Shown one piece after another: positions 1-8,356 of a DNA stretch of 64,000 nucleotides; the first letter of the stretch is position 1, and each line of letters opens with the position of its first letter. The notes under the pieces were generated by a model that ran no database searches, was not told the origin of the DNA, and saw only the letters and a program-made list of their open reading frames with translations. The position numbers were made by a program, and so were the translations under genes. Source of the DNA: Curtobacterium sp. VKM Ac-1395 (lineage in GTDB: Bacteria > Actinomycetota > Actinomycetes > Actinomycetales > Microbacteriaceae); NCBI RefSeq assembly GCF_015350975.1, contig NZ_JADKRX010000003.1, positions 479,278-543,277 on the forward strand. Direction: 5' to 3'.

Positions 1-154
1 GCAGTGCCGAGAACGCTCGGCCCTTGCGTCCGGGACCGAGGTCCGATGCGGTCCGCGCGGCCCCACCGGGCGAACCGTCGGGGTTCTCGGCGTTGATGGA
101 GCGGCTCCTGACACCGGTGGGCAGGACGGCGAGCTGGTCGAGTTCGTGGATCAT
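1..154 (-). CDS. GH172 (DUF2961) glycoside hydrolase, N-terminal part only
   Basis: Reading the minus strand from an ATG at 154 gives 51 residues that run off the window edge without a stop. They contain SRSINAENPDGSPGG followed by DLGPGRKG, which matches the start of DUF2961 proteins, now glycoside hydrolase family 172. Known members act on difructose dianhydride or on D-arabinofuranosyl/D-fructofuranosyl linkages. The gene starts 15 bases after the permease stop, so it is the last visible cistron of the sugar-uptake operon and probably makes the intracellular enzyme for the imported sugar. I see only a weak ribosome binding site. Family assignment is from recognition of this short N-terminal motif; the substrate is inference. 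Confidence 0.7.
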   Translation of the reverse strand, partial: MIHELDQLAVLPTGVRSRSINAENPDGSPGGAARTASDLGPGRKGRAFSAL

Positions 155-169
155 GGTGTCGCTTTCGGG

Positions 170-1066
170 CTACTTGACCGCGCCGGCAGTGATGCCGCGG
201 GTGAGGGTGCGTTGGAAGAAGAGGAAGAACAGCAACGTCGGCAGGAGGGACAGCAGGGATCCGGCGTTGAGTTCGGTGATGTCGGTCGAGAGCTGGCCCC
301 GGAGGGTCGACAGTGCGATCGGCACGGTCTGGTTCGCCGGGTCGGTGAGCATCACCACGGGGATGTAGAACTCGTTCCACGTCCAGATGAAGAAGAAGAT
401 CAGCAGCACCGACAGGGTGGGCCGCATCACGGGGAACACCACCTGCCAGAGCACCTGCCAGCGGTTGGCGCCGTCCAGTCGTGCTGCCTCGAGGAGGGAC
501 GGCGGGAAGGTGCCGAACACGCTGCCGAGGAGGTAGGTCCCGAAGGCGGCCTGCAACACCGCGAAGATGATGACGACGGACCAGATGGAGTCCCGGAGGC
601 CGAGGGCCTGTGCGCCGTGGAAGAGCGGGTAGATGATCGCTTCCTGCGGGAGCATCGTCGCGAACAGCAGGACGCCGGTGACGAGCGTCGCCCCGCGGAT
701 CTTGCCGACGCCGATCGCGTACGAGGCGAGGAGGGAGATCAGCACGCCGATCACGGCGACCAGGAGCGAGATGGCGACCGAGTTCCAGAGCGCGAGCGGG
801 AAGTCCACGTCCCGGAGGTACCGGCCGAACGCCGAGAGCGTCAGCTGGTCGGGGACCGAGAACGGTCCGTTCGCCGCGTAGTCGGACTGCGTGCGGAAGG
901 CCGTGAGCACGAGGACCAGGAACGGCGAGGCCATGACGACCCCCGTGAGGATCGCGATGCCGAGCACGACCCACCGGACGGCTCCGCGCTTGTGTGCCGG
1001 GCGGGGCTGTCGTGGTGCCGGGGACGTCTGTTCGGCGGGTGGACGGGTCTCGATGAGTGTGACCAC
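170..1066 (-). CDS. CUT1 sugar ABC transporter permease (MalG type)
   Basis: A 298-residue inner-membrane permease with about six hydrophobic segments, the first near residues 31-55. The cytoplasmic EAA loop, which docks the ATPase, begins EAARLDGANRWQ at about residue 193. It would form the channel with the permease encoded just upstream and receive sugar from the binding protein of the same operon. The start is GTG at 1066, four bases after the stop of the preceding permease, so translation is probably coupled. The N-terminal 30 residues are Pro/Arg-rich and cytoplasmic. The family is clear from the EAA motif and operon order; the transported sugar cannot be read from the sequence. Confidence 0.9.
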   Translation of the reverse strand: MVTLIETRPPAEQTSPAPRQPRPAHKRGAVRWVVLGIAILTGVVMASPFLVLVLTAFRTQSDYAANGPFSVPDQLTLSAFGRYLRDVDFPLALWNSVAISLLVAVIGVLISLLASYAIGVGKIRGATLVTGVLLFATMLPQEAIIYPLFHGAQALGLRDSIWSVVIIFAVLQAAFGTYLLGSVFGTFPPSLLEAARLDGANRWQVLWQVVFPVMRPTLSVLLIFFFIWTWNEFYIPVVMLTDPANQTVPIALSTLRGQLSTDITELNAGSLLSLLPTLLFFLFFQRTLTRGITAGAVK

Positions 1067-1070
1067 GGTG

Positions 1071-2045
1071 TCAGTCCTCCAGGTTCCGGACGCTGCGGCG
1101 CTGCCACCAGAGCAGGACCGCGGCGATGATGAAGATGATGACGGTCAGGACGGTCGACAGGGCCGACCCGTACCCGACGCGGGAGAGCTGGAAGAAGTTG
1201 AGGTACGAGTAGTACGAGGGCACGTACGTCGAGCTCTCCGGCCCACCGTTGGTGAGGATCAGGACCGGCGCGAACACCTTGAGCGCCCCCACGGTCGCCG
1301 TGAGGACGACGATGAACACCTCGGGCCGGATCTGCGGGATGCTGATCGCGCGGAAGCGGTGCCACCAGTTGGCGCCGTCCATCTCCGCTGCCTCGTGCAG
1401 TTCGGGATCCACACGTTGCAGGGCCGACATGAAGATGATGACCGGGTAGCCGATCTGTCCCCAGACGAGCATCAGCATGATCGAGAAGAGCGCCAGCTTC
1501 GGGTCGCCCAGCCAGTCGGGTCCGTTCTCGATGCCCACGGCACCGAGGATCGAGTTGATCGCGCCGCCCTGGGTGTTGAGGATCCAGCTCCAGACCACGC
1601 CGGCGACGGCGATCGGGACGATCTGGGGCAGGTAGTAGGTGGCACGGAGCACCGATGCTGCGCGCGGACCGAAGGTGCGACCGAGGTAGTCGAACAGGAC
1701 CGCTGCGAGGACCAGGCCGATGACGGTCGGAACCACGACGATCGCGACGATCATGAACGCCGTGTTCCGGAACGACTCCCAGAACAGGTCGTCGTGGAGC
1801 AGGTCGGTGTAGTTGCCCAGTCCGTACCAGGACATCGGGGCCAGACCGCCCTTCCACTGGAAGAAGCTGGTGTAGACGTTGACGGCGAACGGCACGAGCA
1901 CGACGGCGGTGAACCCGACGATGATCGGGGTGAGGTACCACCAGTAGGAGACGCCGCGGAACGGCCGTCCACGGGTGGGCGTCACACGGTCGGCGGCGGC
2001 GCGGGAGGCGGAGCCACGACTGCGGAGCGAGGTGTCTGAGGTCAT
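1071..2045 (-). CDS. CUT1 sugar ABC transporter permease (MalF/UgpA type)
   Basis: A 324-residue membrane protein, the partner permease of the MalG-type gene that follows it. Six or so membrane spans are visible, starting near residue 35, and the EAA loop (EAAEMDGANWWHRF) lies at about residues 218-231. The position after a solute-binding lipoprotein and before a second permease is the standard CUT1 order. The start ATG at 2045 is about 96 bases from the binding-protein stop. This spacer could allow the binding protein to be made in excess, as is usual in such operons. The sugar is unknown; the downstream GH172 gene suggests a furanoside, which is inference. Confidence 0.9.
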   Translation of the reverse strand: MTSDTSLRSRGSASRAAADRVTPTRGRPFRGVSYWWYLTPIIVGFTAVVLVPFAVNVYTSFFQWKGGLAPMSWYGLGNYTDLLHDDLFWESFRNTAFMIVAIVVVPTVIGLVLAAVLFDYLGRTFGPRAASVLRATYYLPQIVPIAVAGVVWSWILNTQGGAINSILGAVGIENGPDWLGDPKLALFSIMLMLVWGQIGYPVIIFMSALQRVDPELHEAAEMDGANWWHRFRAISIPQIRPEVFIVVLTATVGALKVFAPVLILTNGGPESSTYVPSYYSYLNFFQLSRVGYGSALSTVLTVIIFIIAAVLLWWQRRSVRNLED

Positions 2046-2141
2046 CTTTGTCCTTCGATGCGAACGGGGAGGTGCGCGGCCTGACGGTCGTGCGGGGTGG
2101 GGCGGGCACCGACGCGGTACCCACCCCGTGAGCAGGGACGG

Positions 2142-3452
2142 CTAGCCGTCGACCTGCTTCTTGCCCTTGCTGTAGAACGCCTGCAGTTCCTTCGTGAACT
2201 CGTCGGCGGTCTTGGTCTTGTTGACCATCGCCTGCATGCCGGACTGCTGGAAGTCGAGCAGCCCGGGGACCGGGTAGTCCGGGAAGAACGAGATCTGGTC
2301 CTTGTCGACGACGTCGGCGAACTGCTGCGTGAGCGCCTTGGTCTGCGGGTCGCTGATGACCGAGGGGTCACCGGCGAGGGGCAGCCCCGCGCGCTTGCCG
2401 ATGGCGTTCTGCACCTGGGAGCTCAGCGTCGTGTTGATCCAGTCGTAGGCGAGTTCCTTGTTGCCCGACTTCGTCGGTACGGCCCAGAGGTGACCGGACG
2501 AGCCGGCGTTGAGGCTCGCGCCGGGGAGGGTGAACGTGCCCCAGTCGAACTTCGCGTCCGCCTTGAAGCGGTTGAACGCCGCGGAGTCCTCGACGATCAG
2601 CGGGCTCTTGCCGGAGAGCCAGGTGGCGTCCATCTGGTCGCCGGTGACGCCAGCGAGCTTGCTCCCGAGGTACCCCTTGTCGATCCACTGCTGGAACTGT
2701 TCCGTGCCCTCGGCGAAGGCCCCCGAGTCCAGGGACGGGCTGCCCTTGAGGAACATGTAGTTGTCGATGAGCTTCCGGTCGGCCTTCGCCGAGACGAGGC
2801 TGTACCAGGTCCAGAGCGCGCCGAACGCGTTCGCGCCGCTCGCGACCGGGGTCGTGCCCTGGTCCTTGAACGTCTGCATGTCCCGCTCGAGCTCGTCCAT
2901 CGTCGTCGGGGCCTCCGTGATGCCGGCCTTCGCGAAGGCGTCCTTGTTGTAGAACCAGACGATCACCTCGCCGATGTTCGGGACGCCGTACCAGCTGCCC
3001 GAACCGGCGTTGCCGTTCCGGTCGTACCGCGCAAGTGACGACATCGCGCCCTTGACCTTCTCGTCCCAGCCGTACTTCTGCACCTGCGGGTCCAGGTTCT
3101 CGATCAGGCCCTGCGAGGCCAGCTGTCCGGCATCCGCGTTGCCCTTGTTCACCTCGACGACGTCGGGGACCTTGTTGCCCGTGAGGAGCAGCTTGGCGTT
3201 CTTCTGCATGTTGTCGAAGCTGGTCGACACGAGCTTCACGTCCACGTCCGGGTGCTTCTCCTTGAACGTGGTGACGGCGTCCCGCCACGACTGGTACTGC
3301 GCAGAGTCCTTGGCCTCGTACTGCCAGATCGTGAAGGTCTTGCCGTCGCTGCTGTCGCCGCCGGACGAGGCGCAGCCGACGAGACCGACCCCGACGAGAG
3401 CCGTGGCGACGATCCCGGCGAGCAGGCGCCGAGCTGTTCGGGTGGTGCGCAT
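2142..3452 (-). CDS. CUT1 solute-binding lipoprotein
   Basis: A 436-residue extracellular sugar-binding protein. The chosen ATG at 3452 gives an N-terminus with a basic stretch, a hydrophobic core and the lipobox LVGC, so the mature protein is anchored through Cys to the outer face of the membrane. A GGAG ribosome binding site lies 7 bases upstream. The open frame extends further upstream, but that extension is Arg/Pro-rich and is not a signal peptide. Motifs such as FTIWQYE and the aromatic-rich cleft residues fit SBP family 1 (MalE/UgpB-like). It follows a LacI gene by 119 bases and precedes two permeases. The ligand cannot be named. Confidence 0.9.
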   Translation of the reverse strand: MRTTRTARRLLAGIVATALVGVGLVGCASSGGDSSDGKTFTIWQYEAKDSAQYQSWRDAVTTFKEKHPDVDVKLVSTSFDNMQKNAKLLLTGNKVPDVVEVNKGNADAGQLASQGLIENLDPQVQKYGWDEKVKGAMSSLARYDRNGNAGSGSWYGVPNIGEVIVWFYNKDAFAKAGITEAPTTMDELERDMQTFKDQGTTPVASGANAFGALWTWYSLVSAKADRKLIDNYMFLKGSPSLDSGAFAEGTEQFQQWIDKGYLGSKLAGVTGDQMDATWLSGKSPLIVEDSAAFNRFKADAKFDWGTFTLPGASLNAGSSGHLWAVPTKSGNKELAYDWINTTLSSQVQNAIGKRAGLPLAGDPSVISDPQTKALTQQFADVVDKDQISFFPDYPVPGLLDFQQSGMQAMVNKTKTADEFTKELQAFYSKGKKQVDG

Positions 3453-3571
3453 GGTGGTGCTCCGTTCACTTCGTTGTGGTGGATGGCGCGCGACTGCACG
3501 GGGACGCAGGCGCGACGGACCAGACCGGCGGCGTGGGCAGCCGGCTGGGAGACAGGGAGGACAGGGGACCG

Positions 3572-4630
3572 CTACGAGCGCGCGGTCCGGGCTCCGGAGA
3601 TGACGGTGACGTCCGCTGGTGGACCGACGGAGCCGCGCTCGACCAGTTCGCACGCCTGACGGTGGTGCGTGGGGTCGGCAGTGTCGCCGTCGATCCGTTC
3701 GATGGCGCGCCGTGCCGCCCACTCCCCCATCGCACGGTGCGGGAGCTGCACGGTGGTCAGGCCGGGGTCGAGCGCGTCGGCGACGTAGTGCTGGTTGTCG
3801 AAGCCGACCACCGACAGGGCGTCGGGGATGCCGATGCCGAGCCGTTGCGCGACCTGGTAGAAGCCGAACGCGAGCTGGTCCCCGAAGCAGAACACGGCGG
3901 TCGGCCGGTCGGTCCTGCCGAGCAGCTCCGCGGCGACGGGTCGCGCGGCCGCGGTGGTGCTGTCGGATGCGGCGACGACCAGACGCTCGTCGAACGGCAG
4001 GCCCGCGGCGTGGAGGGCGTCGAGGTACCCCTGGAACCGCTGGTGTGCCGCTGGCACGTCCTCGGCGACACCGCAGTACGCGATGCGCCGGTGACCGGCG
4101 TCGATCAGGTGCCGGACAGCTCCCTCCGCTCCCCCGCGCTCGTCCGGAACGACCCAGTCGGCCCGGGATCCCGGGTCGGAAGGCAGCCCGTCGAGGACGA
4201 TGAGCGGGATCCGGTCCGGCACGACCGGGAGGTCGACCGCGCGGTGCCAGGCGGCGGCGTAGACGAGCGCGTCGACGTTGCGCTGCACCAGGCTGCGGAC
4301 GGCCACGCGCTCCTGACCCGCGTCGCCGTCGGTGTCGATGAGCAGCAGCAGGAAGCTCTCCGACTGTGCGACACGTTCCGCGCCGCCCAGCATCGAGCTG
4401 GCGAACGGGGCACTCGCCACCTGGTCCGAGAGCAATCCGATCGTGTGGGTCCGTCGCGTCCGGAGGCCTCGTGCCATGAGGTCCGGGACGTACCCGAGCT
4501 CGTCGGCGACCTGCCGGACGTGGGCGCTGAGCGCGGGCCGGATGCGCCCCTCGTCGAGCCCGTTGAGCACGAGCGAGACCGTGGAGGCTGACACTCCGGC
4601 TTTCGCAGCAACGTCGCGCAGGGTCAGCAT
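3572..4630 (-). CDS. LacI-family repressor of the first sugar operon
   Basis: A 352-residue protein with an N-terminal LacI helix-turn-helix (residues 3-24, beginning LTLRDVAAKAGVSASTVSLV), a hinge near residue 50, and a periplasmic-binding-protein-like sensor domain. Sugar binding to the sensor domain would release DNA in the usual way for this family. It heads the minus-strand operon that contains the binding protein, permeases and GH172 gene. Two TTGAC/GTCAA palindromes stand directly upstream of its start, so it probably controls its own transcript and with it the genes downstream. No operator-like palindrome was found in the short gap before the binding-protein gene. Confidence 0.92.
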   Translation of the reverse strand: MLTLRDVAAKAGVSASTVSLVLNGLDEGRIRPALSAHVRQVADELGYVPDLMARGLRTRRTHTIGLLSDQVASAPFASSMLGGAERVAQSESFLLLLIDTDGDAGQERVAVRSLVQRNVDALVYAAAWHRAVDLPVVPDRIPLIVLDGLPSDPGSRADWVVPDERGGAEGAVRHLIDAGHRRIAYCGVAEDVPAAHQRFQGYLDALHAAGLPFDERLVVAASDSTTAAARPVAAELLGRTDRPTAVFCFGDQLAFGFYQVAQRLGIGIPDALSVVGFDNQHYVADALDPGLTTVQLPHRAMGEWAARRAIERIDGDTADPTHHRQACELVERGSVGPPADVTVISGARTARS

Positions 4631-4660
4631 GAGGCCTCCTTCCGGTGATCGACGCTCGGT

Positions 4661-4674
4661 GTCAATCGGTTGAC
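4661..4674. promoter_or_regulatory. Putative LacI operator 1 (GTCAA-4-TTGAC)
   Basis: A perfect inverted repeat GTCAATCGGTTGAC lies 31 bases upstream of the LacI start codon. A second copy with the same half-site lies 28 bases further away. Two like palindromes in the leader of a LacI gene suggest autoregulation. The assignment to this LacI rather than to the TetR gene on the other side is inference from position. Confidence 0.55.
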
Positions 4675-4688
4675 GTGGACGTTATGGC

Positions 4689-4703
4689 GTCAAGAACGTT
4701 GAC
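4689..4703. promoter_or_regulatory. Putative LacI operator 2 (GTCAA-5-TTGAC)
   Basis: GTCAAGAACGTTGAC has the same half-sites as the palindrome at 4661 but a 5-base centre. The outer flanks also mirror each other (GGTGTCAA on one side, TTGACACC on the other), so the two sites together form a larger symmetrical block of about 47 bases. Confidence 0.5.
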
Positions 4704-4750
4704 ACCAGAGCGTTACCGGACCGTGATGTTCCGGGTCGTCCCGCCCCGGA

Positions 4751-5350
4751 TCAGTGCCGTGCGACGACCTCGCGACCGAGCTCGGAGTCGAGCAGCATCG
4801 CCATCGCGGCGGTCACCAGGACGTCGCCCTGGGCACGGGCGATGCGACCGGACGCGACGAGCGCCGCGATCCCCTGCATGGTCGCTCCGAAGAGCATCTT
4901 GAACGTGTCCCGCGCCCCGTCCGCCATGGTGGGCCCCGGCGGGCCCATGACGTCGTCGAGCGCGCCGAACAAGCGGCCGGCAGCCTCCTGCACGGCCCCG
5001 GGTCGCGCACCGGTCTTGGCGGCGAACATCAGTTCCATCAGCGCGGCGTCCTCGATCGCGAAGTCGACGTAGGCCTGTGCGACGCGGTCGAAGCCGACAC
5101 GAGCGGACTCGGCGCCGTCGACGGCAGACCGCACCGCTCGCGTCAACCGGTCGAACCCCTGCTCGGCGAGCGCGTCGAGCAGCGCCTGCCGGTCGATGAA
5201 GTGGCTTCGCGGGGCGCCGTGACTGACACCGGCCTGGCGGGCGAGTTCCCGGAGCGACAGACCGTCGGACCCGACGGTACGGAGCATGCCCTCGGCCTGT
5301 TCGAGCAGGACGGCCCGCAGGTTCCCGTGGTGGAACGGCCGCGTCGTCAT
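4751..5350 (-). CDS. TetR-family repressor
   Basis: A 199-residue TetR-type regulator. The N-terminal domain has the family helix-turn-helix (LSLRELARQAGVSHGAPRSH, about residues 31-50) and the rest is an all-helical ligand-binding domain of the WHG type. It is transcribed away from the NAD(P)-binding oxidoreductase at 5459, with a 33-bp imperfect inverted repeat in the 108-base gap. The likely job is to repress that oxidoreductase and itself until a small molecule binds. The ligand is not predictable. Length and fold are normal for the family. Confidence 0.88.
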   Translation of the reverse strand: MTTRPFHHGNLRAVLLEQAEGMLRTVGSDGLSLRELARQAGVSHGAPRSHFIDRQALLDALAEQGFDRLTRAVRSAVDGAESARVGFDRVAQAYVDFAIEDAALMELMFAAKTGARPGAVQEAAGRLFGALDDVMGPPGPTMADGARDTFKMLFGATMQGIAALVASGRIARAQGDVLVTAAMAMLLDSELGREVVARH

Positions 5351-5369
5351 GGGCTCAGCCTACGAGGAT

Positions 5370-5402
5370 GTAGGCATTGACTCCTTTCTAGACAGTGACT
5401 AC
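5370..5402. promoter_or_regulatory. Putative TetR operator between divergent genes
   Basis: A 33-bp imperfect inverted repeat with arms GTAGGCATTGACT and AGACAGTGACTAC (matching pattern GTAG-CA-TG-CT) is centred in the gap between the divergent TetR gene and the oxidoreductase gene. Its size and place fit a TetR operator that overlaps both promoters. Confidence 0.55.
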
Positions 5403-5458
5403 TTTGAGGACGAGGCTGACACCGGCACTTCTCCGCACGATCGACGACAGGACCACCC

Positions 5459-6118
5459 ATGGACCAGCAGAAGACCTTCCTGGTGTTCGGGGCCACCGGA
5501 CAGACCGGACAGCACTTCCTCCGGCTCGCACTGGAGCAGGGCCATCGCGTCCGCGCCCTCGCCAGGACCCCCGCGAAGCTCACCCGGACACACCCCGACC
5601 TCGAGGTCGTCGCCGGGTCCGTCACCGGCGACCTCGACCTCGATGCGCTCCTCGACGGGACCGACGCGGTCGTGGCGATGCTCGGCGACGTCGTGGCGCA
5701 GCGCGACCGGCAGGTCAACACGGAGTTCGTCCGCCGACTCGTCCCCGCGATGCGGCGCCAGGGCGTCTCCCGCTTCCTCTACCAGGCGGGCGGACTGAGC
5801 GCCCCTCCCGGCGAGCGGCTCCCTCCCGTGCTCCGGGCGGTCCGCGCCACGATCGCGCGCGAGTACATCGGGCAGCACGAGGACAACGAGGCGGTCATGC
5901 GGCACCTCAGCACCGAGGCCCACGACCTGGAGTGGATGGTGCACCGCGCCGGCATCGGGTCCGACGGCCCGTCGAAGGGCACGCTCCACCGGTCCGGCAA
6001 GCGGATGAGCATCGGCACGTTCGCCGACTGCGCTGACTACACGCTGCGGACGGTGTTCGACGACTCCGCCGTCCACACCTGCGACCCGAGCAGCTACCAC
6101 TCGGCGAGCGCCACCTGA
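5459..6118 (+). CDS. NAD(P)-binding oxidoreductase (atypical SDR, NAD(P)H-binding)
   Basis: A 219-residue single-domain Rossmann protein. The glycine-rich nucleotide-binding motif GATGQTG is at residues 11-17, right after the first beta strand. There is no YxxxK pair in the classical spacing, which fits the atypical SDR/NmrA-like group (flavin reductase or nucleotide-sugar isomerase-like proteins) and not classical dehydrogenases. The start ATG at 5459 has an ACAGGA ribosome binding site. It is divergent from a TetR gene and probably under its control, so a stress or xenobiotic response role is plausible. The substrate is unknown. Confidence 0.82.
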   Translation: MDQQKTFLVFGATGQTGQHFLRLALEQGHRVRALARTPAKLTRTHPDLEVVAGSVTGDLDLDALLDGTDAVVAMLGDVVAQRDRQVNTEFVRRLVPAMRRQGVSRFLYQAGGLSAPPGERLPPVLRAVRATIAREYIGQHEDNEAVMRHLSTEAHDLEWMVHRAGIGSDGPSKGTLHRSGKRMSIGTFADCADYTLRTVFDDSAVHTCDPSSYHSASAT

Positions 6119-6216
6119 CCCGTTGCGGCCGTTGCGGGCAACCGCACGGTTCCGACCAACTGGTCGTCCGGGGTGGAGGATGATCCGGGCACCCCGATCC
6201 GCCCGGAGGAACAGCG

Positions 6217-6788
6217 ATGCGCGTCGTGGTCTCCGTCCTGGTGATCGTCGTGGCGACAGCGCTCACGCTGGGTGCCGCACTGCTGGTCGTGTTCGGCTTC
6301 GCGGACGCCGACCGGACGCTCCGGATCGGTTCGGCGACCGCCGCGCCGTTCCTCGTGATTGGTCCGGTCGCCATCGGTGGACTCGCGGGTTACTGGGACC
6401 ACCGAGCCTCACCGGAGAGCCGGCGCTTCCTGGGGTGGTGGTTCGCCGGGGTGGCTGCGATCGACGTCGTCGCAGCGGTGTTCATCGTGCTCGCGGCGCT
6501 GTCCGCTCGGGCGCCCGTCTGGGTCCCGACGCTGCTCGTCGTCGGCGGGGCGGCCAGCTCGTCCTGCAGTTCCAGCTCGCCTTCTTCGGACTGCTCTCCA
6601 CCGGGCTCACGTTCCAGTTCGTGTCCTCGGCGCTCCGCGGGACGGTCAGTTCCCTCGTCTTCCTCGCGGGACTGGTCCTCGTCCTCGTCGTCCTGGTGCC
6701 GCTGACCGTGCGACGGATCCGCCGCGCACGCCGGTACTCGCAGCGGCACGGACACCCCGCGGACAGCCGCACCGTCGTCTCCGACTGA
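6217..6788 (+). pseudogene. Frameshifted multi-span membrane protein
   Basis: Translation from ATG 6217 (GGAGGA ribosome binding site 6 bases upstream) gives membrane spans at about residues 3-28, 44-62 and 74-96. At about 6541-6560 the hydrophobic character jumps to the -1 frame, where two more spans follow (QLVLQFQLAFFGLL and a Val/Leu-rich segment), ending at TGA 6788. In the first frame the product becomes a Ser-rich tail of 162 residues in total. The full span is one base short of a whole number of codons, as expected for a one-base loss in the G-rich run at 6544-6552. It could be a real pseudogene, a sequencing error, or, less likely, programmed shifting. I do not recognise the family. 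Confidence 0.65.
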
Positions 6789-6873
6789 CGACGGACGGCC
6801 GCAGAACCGGTCGACGCCAGCATCCCGACCCGCGGACCCGGACCTGGGCCCAGGCCCGGGCCCGGGCCATTGC

Positions 6874-7740
6874 TCAGAAGACCGCGATCGGATTCACCGG
6901 GACGCCGGTGAGGCCACTGATCCGGGGCGGTGCGACCACGAGCATGAACGCCGTGCGGCCGACCTCGGCACAGACCGTGGCGAGCTCCTCGACCGCGACG
7001 CCGTCGACGAGCGTCATGCCGAGCCGTGCGAGTCCGACCATGTGGAGCGGCATCGGCACGTCCGAGTCGAGCGGCGGGAAGCTGTCGCCGACGTCACCAG
7101 CCCAGACCGACACGTCGTGGTCGTGCAACCACCGGACGGCGTCGACCGTGACACCGGGGCCCTGCTCGTCCGCGTCCCACCGGAACGTCCAACCCGTCCG
7201 GACGACGAGCGCGTCCCCCGGTTCGACCTGGACGCCACCGCGGGCCTCCGCCACGTCGAGGTCGTCGGCGGTGATCGGATGCGCTGACGGCAGCCGTCCA
7301 CCGGGAGCCAGGTCGAGCAGCACGCCACGGGTGACGATTCCCGCGGCGAAGGCCGAGGTGGAGCCGTGGGTGACGATCCCGCCCGTCACGGCGTCGCCGA
7401 GTGGGACCGCCGGGAAGACGACACCGTCGATCGGCATGTGGACCAGGGCGTCGATGTGGGTCAGAGCTGGGTGGTGCGGCGTCACGGTGATCACCTCCGC
7501 CATGCCCATCGGCGGCGTCCCGGTGTGCAGGAGCGCCTGCTGTACCGGGGGAGACGGGGGCGCGAACGGCCCGCCGAGCATCGATGCGGGATCCGTCGGC
7601 AGGGCGAGCGAGACCCACCGTCCGACCTGGACTGCCGAGGCTGCGCGAGCACGAGCGGCATCGTCAACGAGGTTGAGGGCGCCGAGCTCGTCGGCGTCGC
7701 CCCATCGTCCGCGGTTGTCGGGGAGCTGCGTGGATGTCAT
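6874..7740 (-). CDS. Cyclase-family hydrolase (kynurenine formamidase-like)
   Basis: A 288-residue soluble enzyme of the cyclase family (PF04199), which includes kynurenine formamidase and polyketide cyclases. The metal-site signature appears as THIDALVH near the middle, in the place where the family has H-x-G-T-H-x-D-x-x-x-H. The next conserved part, a Val/Arg-rich strand followed by GW, is also present (VVRTGWTF). The start was set at ATG 7740 (MTSTQLPDNRGRW) with AGGA upstream, since the longer open frame is not protein-like. It is divergent from a MarR gene across two identical palindromes, so its expression is probably MarR-controlled. The substrate is not known; an ester, amide or lactone ring is likely. 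Confidence 0.82.
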   Translation of the reverse strand: MTSTQLPDNRGRWGDADELGALNLVDDAARARAASAVQVGRWVSLALPTDPASMLGGPFAPPSPPVQQALLHTGTPPMGMAEVITVTPHHPALTHIDALVHMPIDGVVFPAVPLGDAVTGGIVTHGSTSAFAAGIVTRGVLLDLAPGGRLPSAHPITADDLDVAEARGGVQVEPGDALVVRTGWTFRWDADEQGPGVTVDAVRWLHDHDVSVWAGDVGDSFPPLDSDVPMPLHMVGLARLGMTLVDGVAVEELATVCAEVGRTAFMLVVAPPRISGLTGVPVNPIAVF

Positions 7741-7804
7741 CGGCGTCGTCCTGTCGATTCGTGGTCCTGGTGGACTTCGGGCATGCTCCGGAGGGGGACT
7801 CGGG

Positions 7805-7820
7805 AAGCAGGTTCCTGCAG
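7805..7820. promoter_or_regulatory. Putative MarR operator, copy 1
   Basis: AAGCAGGTTCCTGCAG shares the core AGCAGG-TT-CCTGC with the perfect palindrome 27 bases downstream. Both lie in the gap between the divergent cyclase and MarR genes, which is the usual place for a MarR operator. Confidence 0.6.
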
Positions 7821-7831
7821 GGTACGGCAAG

Positions 7832-7847
7832 AAGCAGGTTCCTGCTT
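7832..7847. promoter_or_regulatory. Putative MarR operator, copy 2 (perfect palindrome)
   Basis: AAGCAGGTTCCTGCTT is a palindrome with 7-base arms and a TT centre. It is 30 bases upstream of the MarR start codon. With the copy at 7805 it forms a tandem pair, consistent with two dimers binding on nearly the same face of the helix. Confidence 0.65.
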
Positions 7848-7876
7848 GTGAACGATCGACAGGAAGATGGGCATCG

Positions 7877-8350
7877 ATGGACGCGGACACCCATGACGGG
7901 CTCGACCTGGTGCTGGGATGGAACGCTGTGAAGGTCGGACGGATCATCGGCACCCGGATCACCACGGGCCTCGCGGACCACGGCATCGGCCTCGTGCAGT
8001 TCGGCGTGCTCTCCTGCCTGGCCCACGGCGCCGCGCTGACCTCCGCCGAGATCGCACGGGCGGTCTTCGTCCGACCTCAGAGCATGGCGCAGGTCCTGGA
8101 CGGCATGGAGGAGCAGGGGCTGATCCGGCGTGCGGCCGCCCGTTCGAAGGGGCGCAGGAACCCGGTGCAGCTCACCGTCGACGGCGAACACACGCTCGAG
8201 ACGGCACTCGCGATCGCACTCGCGAGCAACGACCTGACGAGCCTCGGGCTCGACCGGACCGAGAGCGGACGACTCAACGAGCTCCTGCTCACCGTCATCC
8301 GGGCCGCCGAGGAGCCCCCCGAGCAGCACGCCCACCGAGCCGTCAGCTGA
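7877..8350 (+). CDS. MarR-family regulator
   Basis: A 157-residue winged-helix regulator. The recognition region reads LTSAEIARAVFVRPQSMAQV at about residues 55-75, followed by a basic wing (RSKGRR) and a C-terminal dimerisation helix. I chose ATG 7877 because an AGGAAG ribosome binding site is about 10 bases upstream and the protein is then MarR-length; the open frame extends much further upstream but overlaps unrelated sequence. It is divergent from the cyclase-family gene and the two palindromes in between probably bind it. The inducer is unknown. Confidence 0.88.
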   Translation: MDADTHDGLDLVLGWNAVKVGRIIGTRITTGLADHGIGLVQFGVLSCLAHGAALTSAEIARAVFVRPQSMAQVLDGMEEQGLIRRAAARSKGRRNPVQLTVDGEHTLETALAIALASNDLTSLGLDRTESGRLNELLLTVIRAAEEPPEQHAHRAVS

Positions 8351-8356
8351 CCCGCG

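Noticed and set aside
7801-7850. A small terminator suggested by the AAGCAGG palindromes
   Set aside because: They lie upstream of both divergent genes, are short and without a T-run, and occur twice, which fits operators much better.
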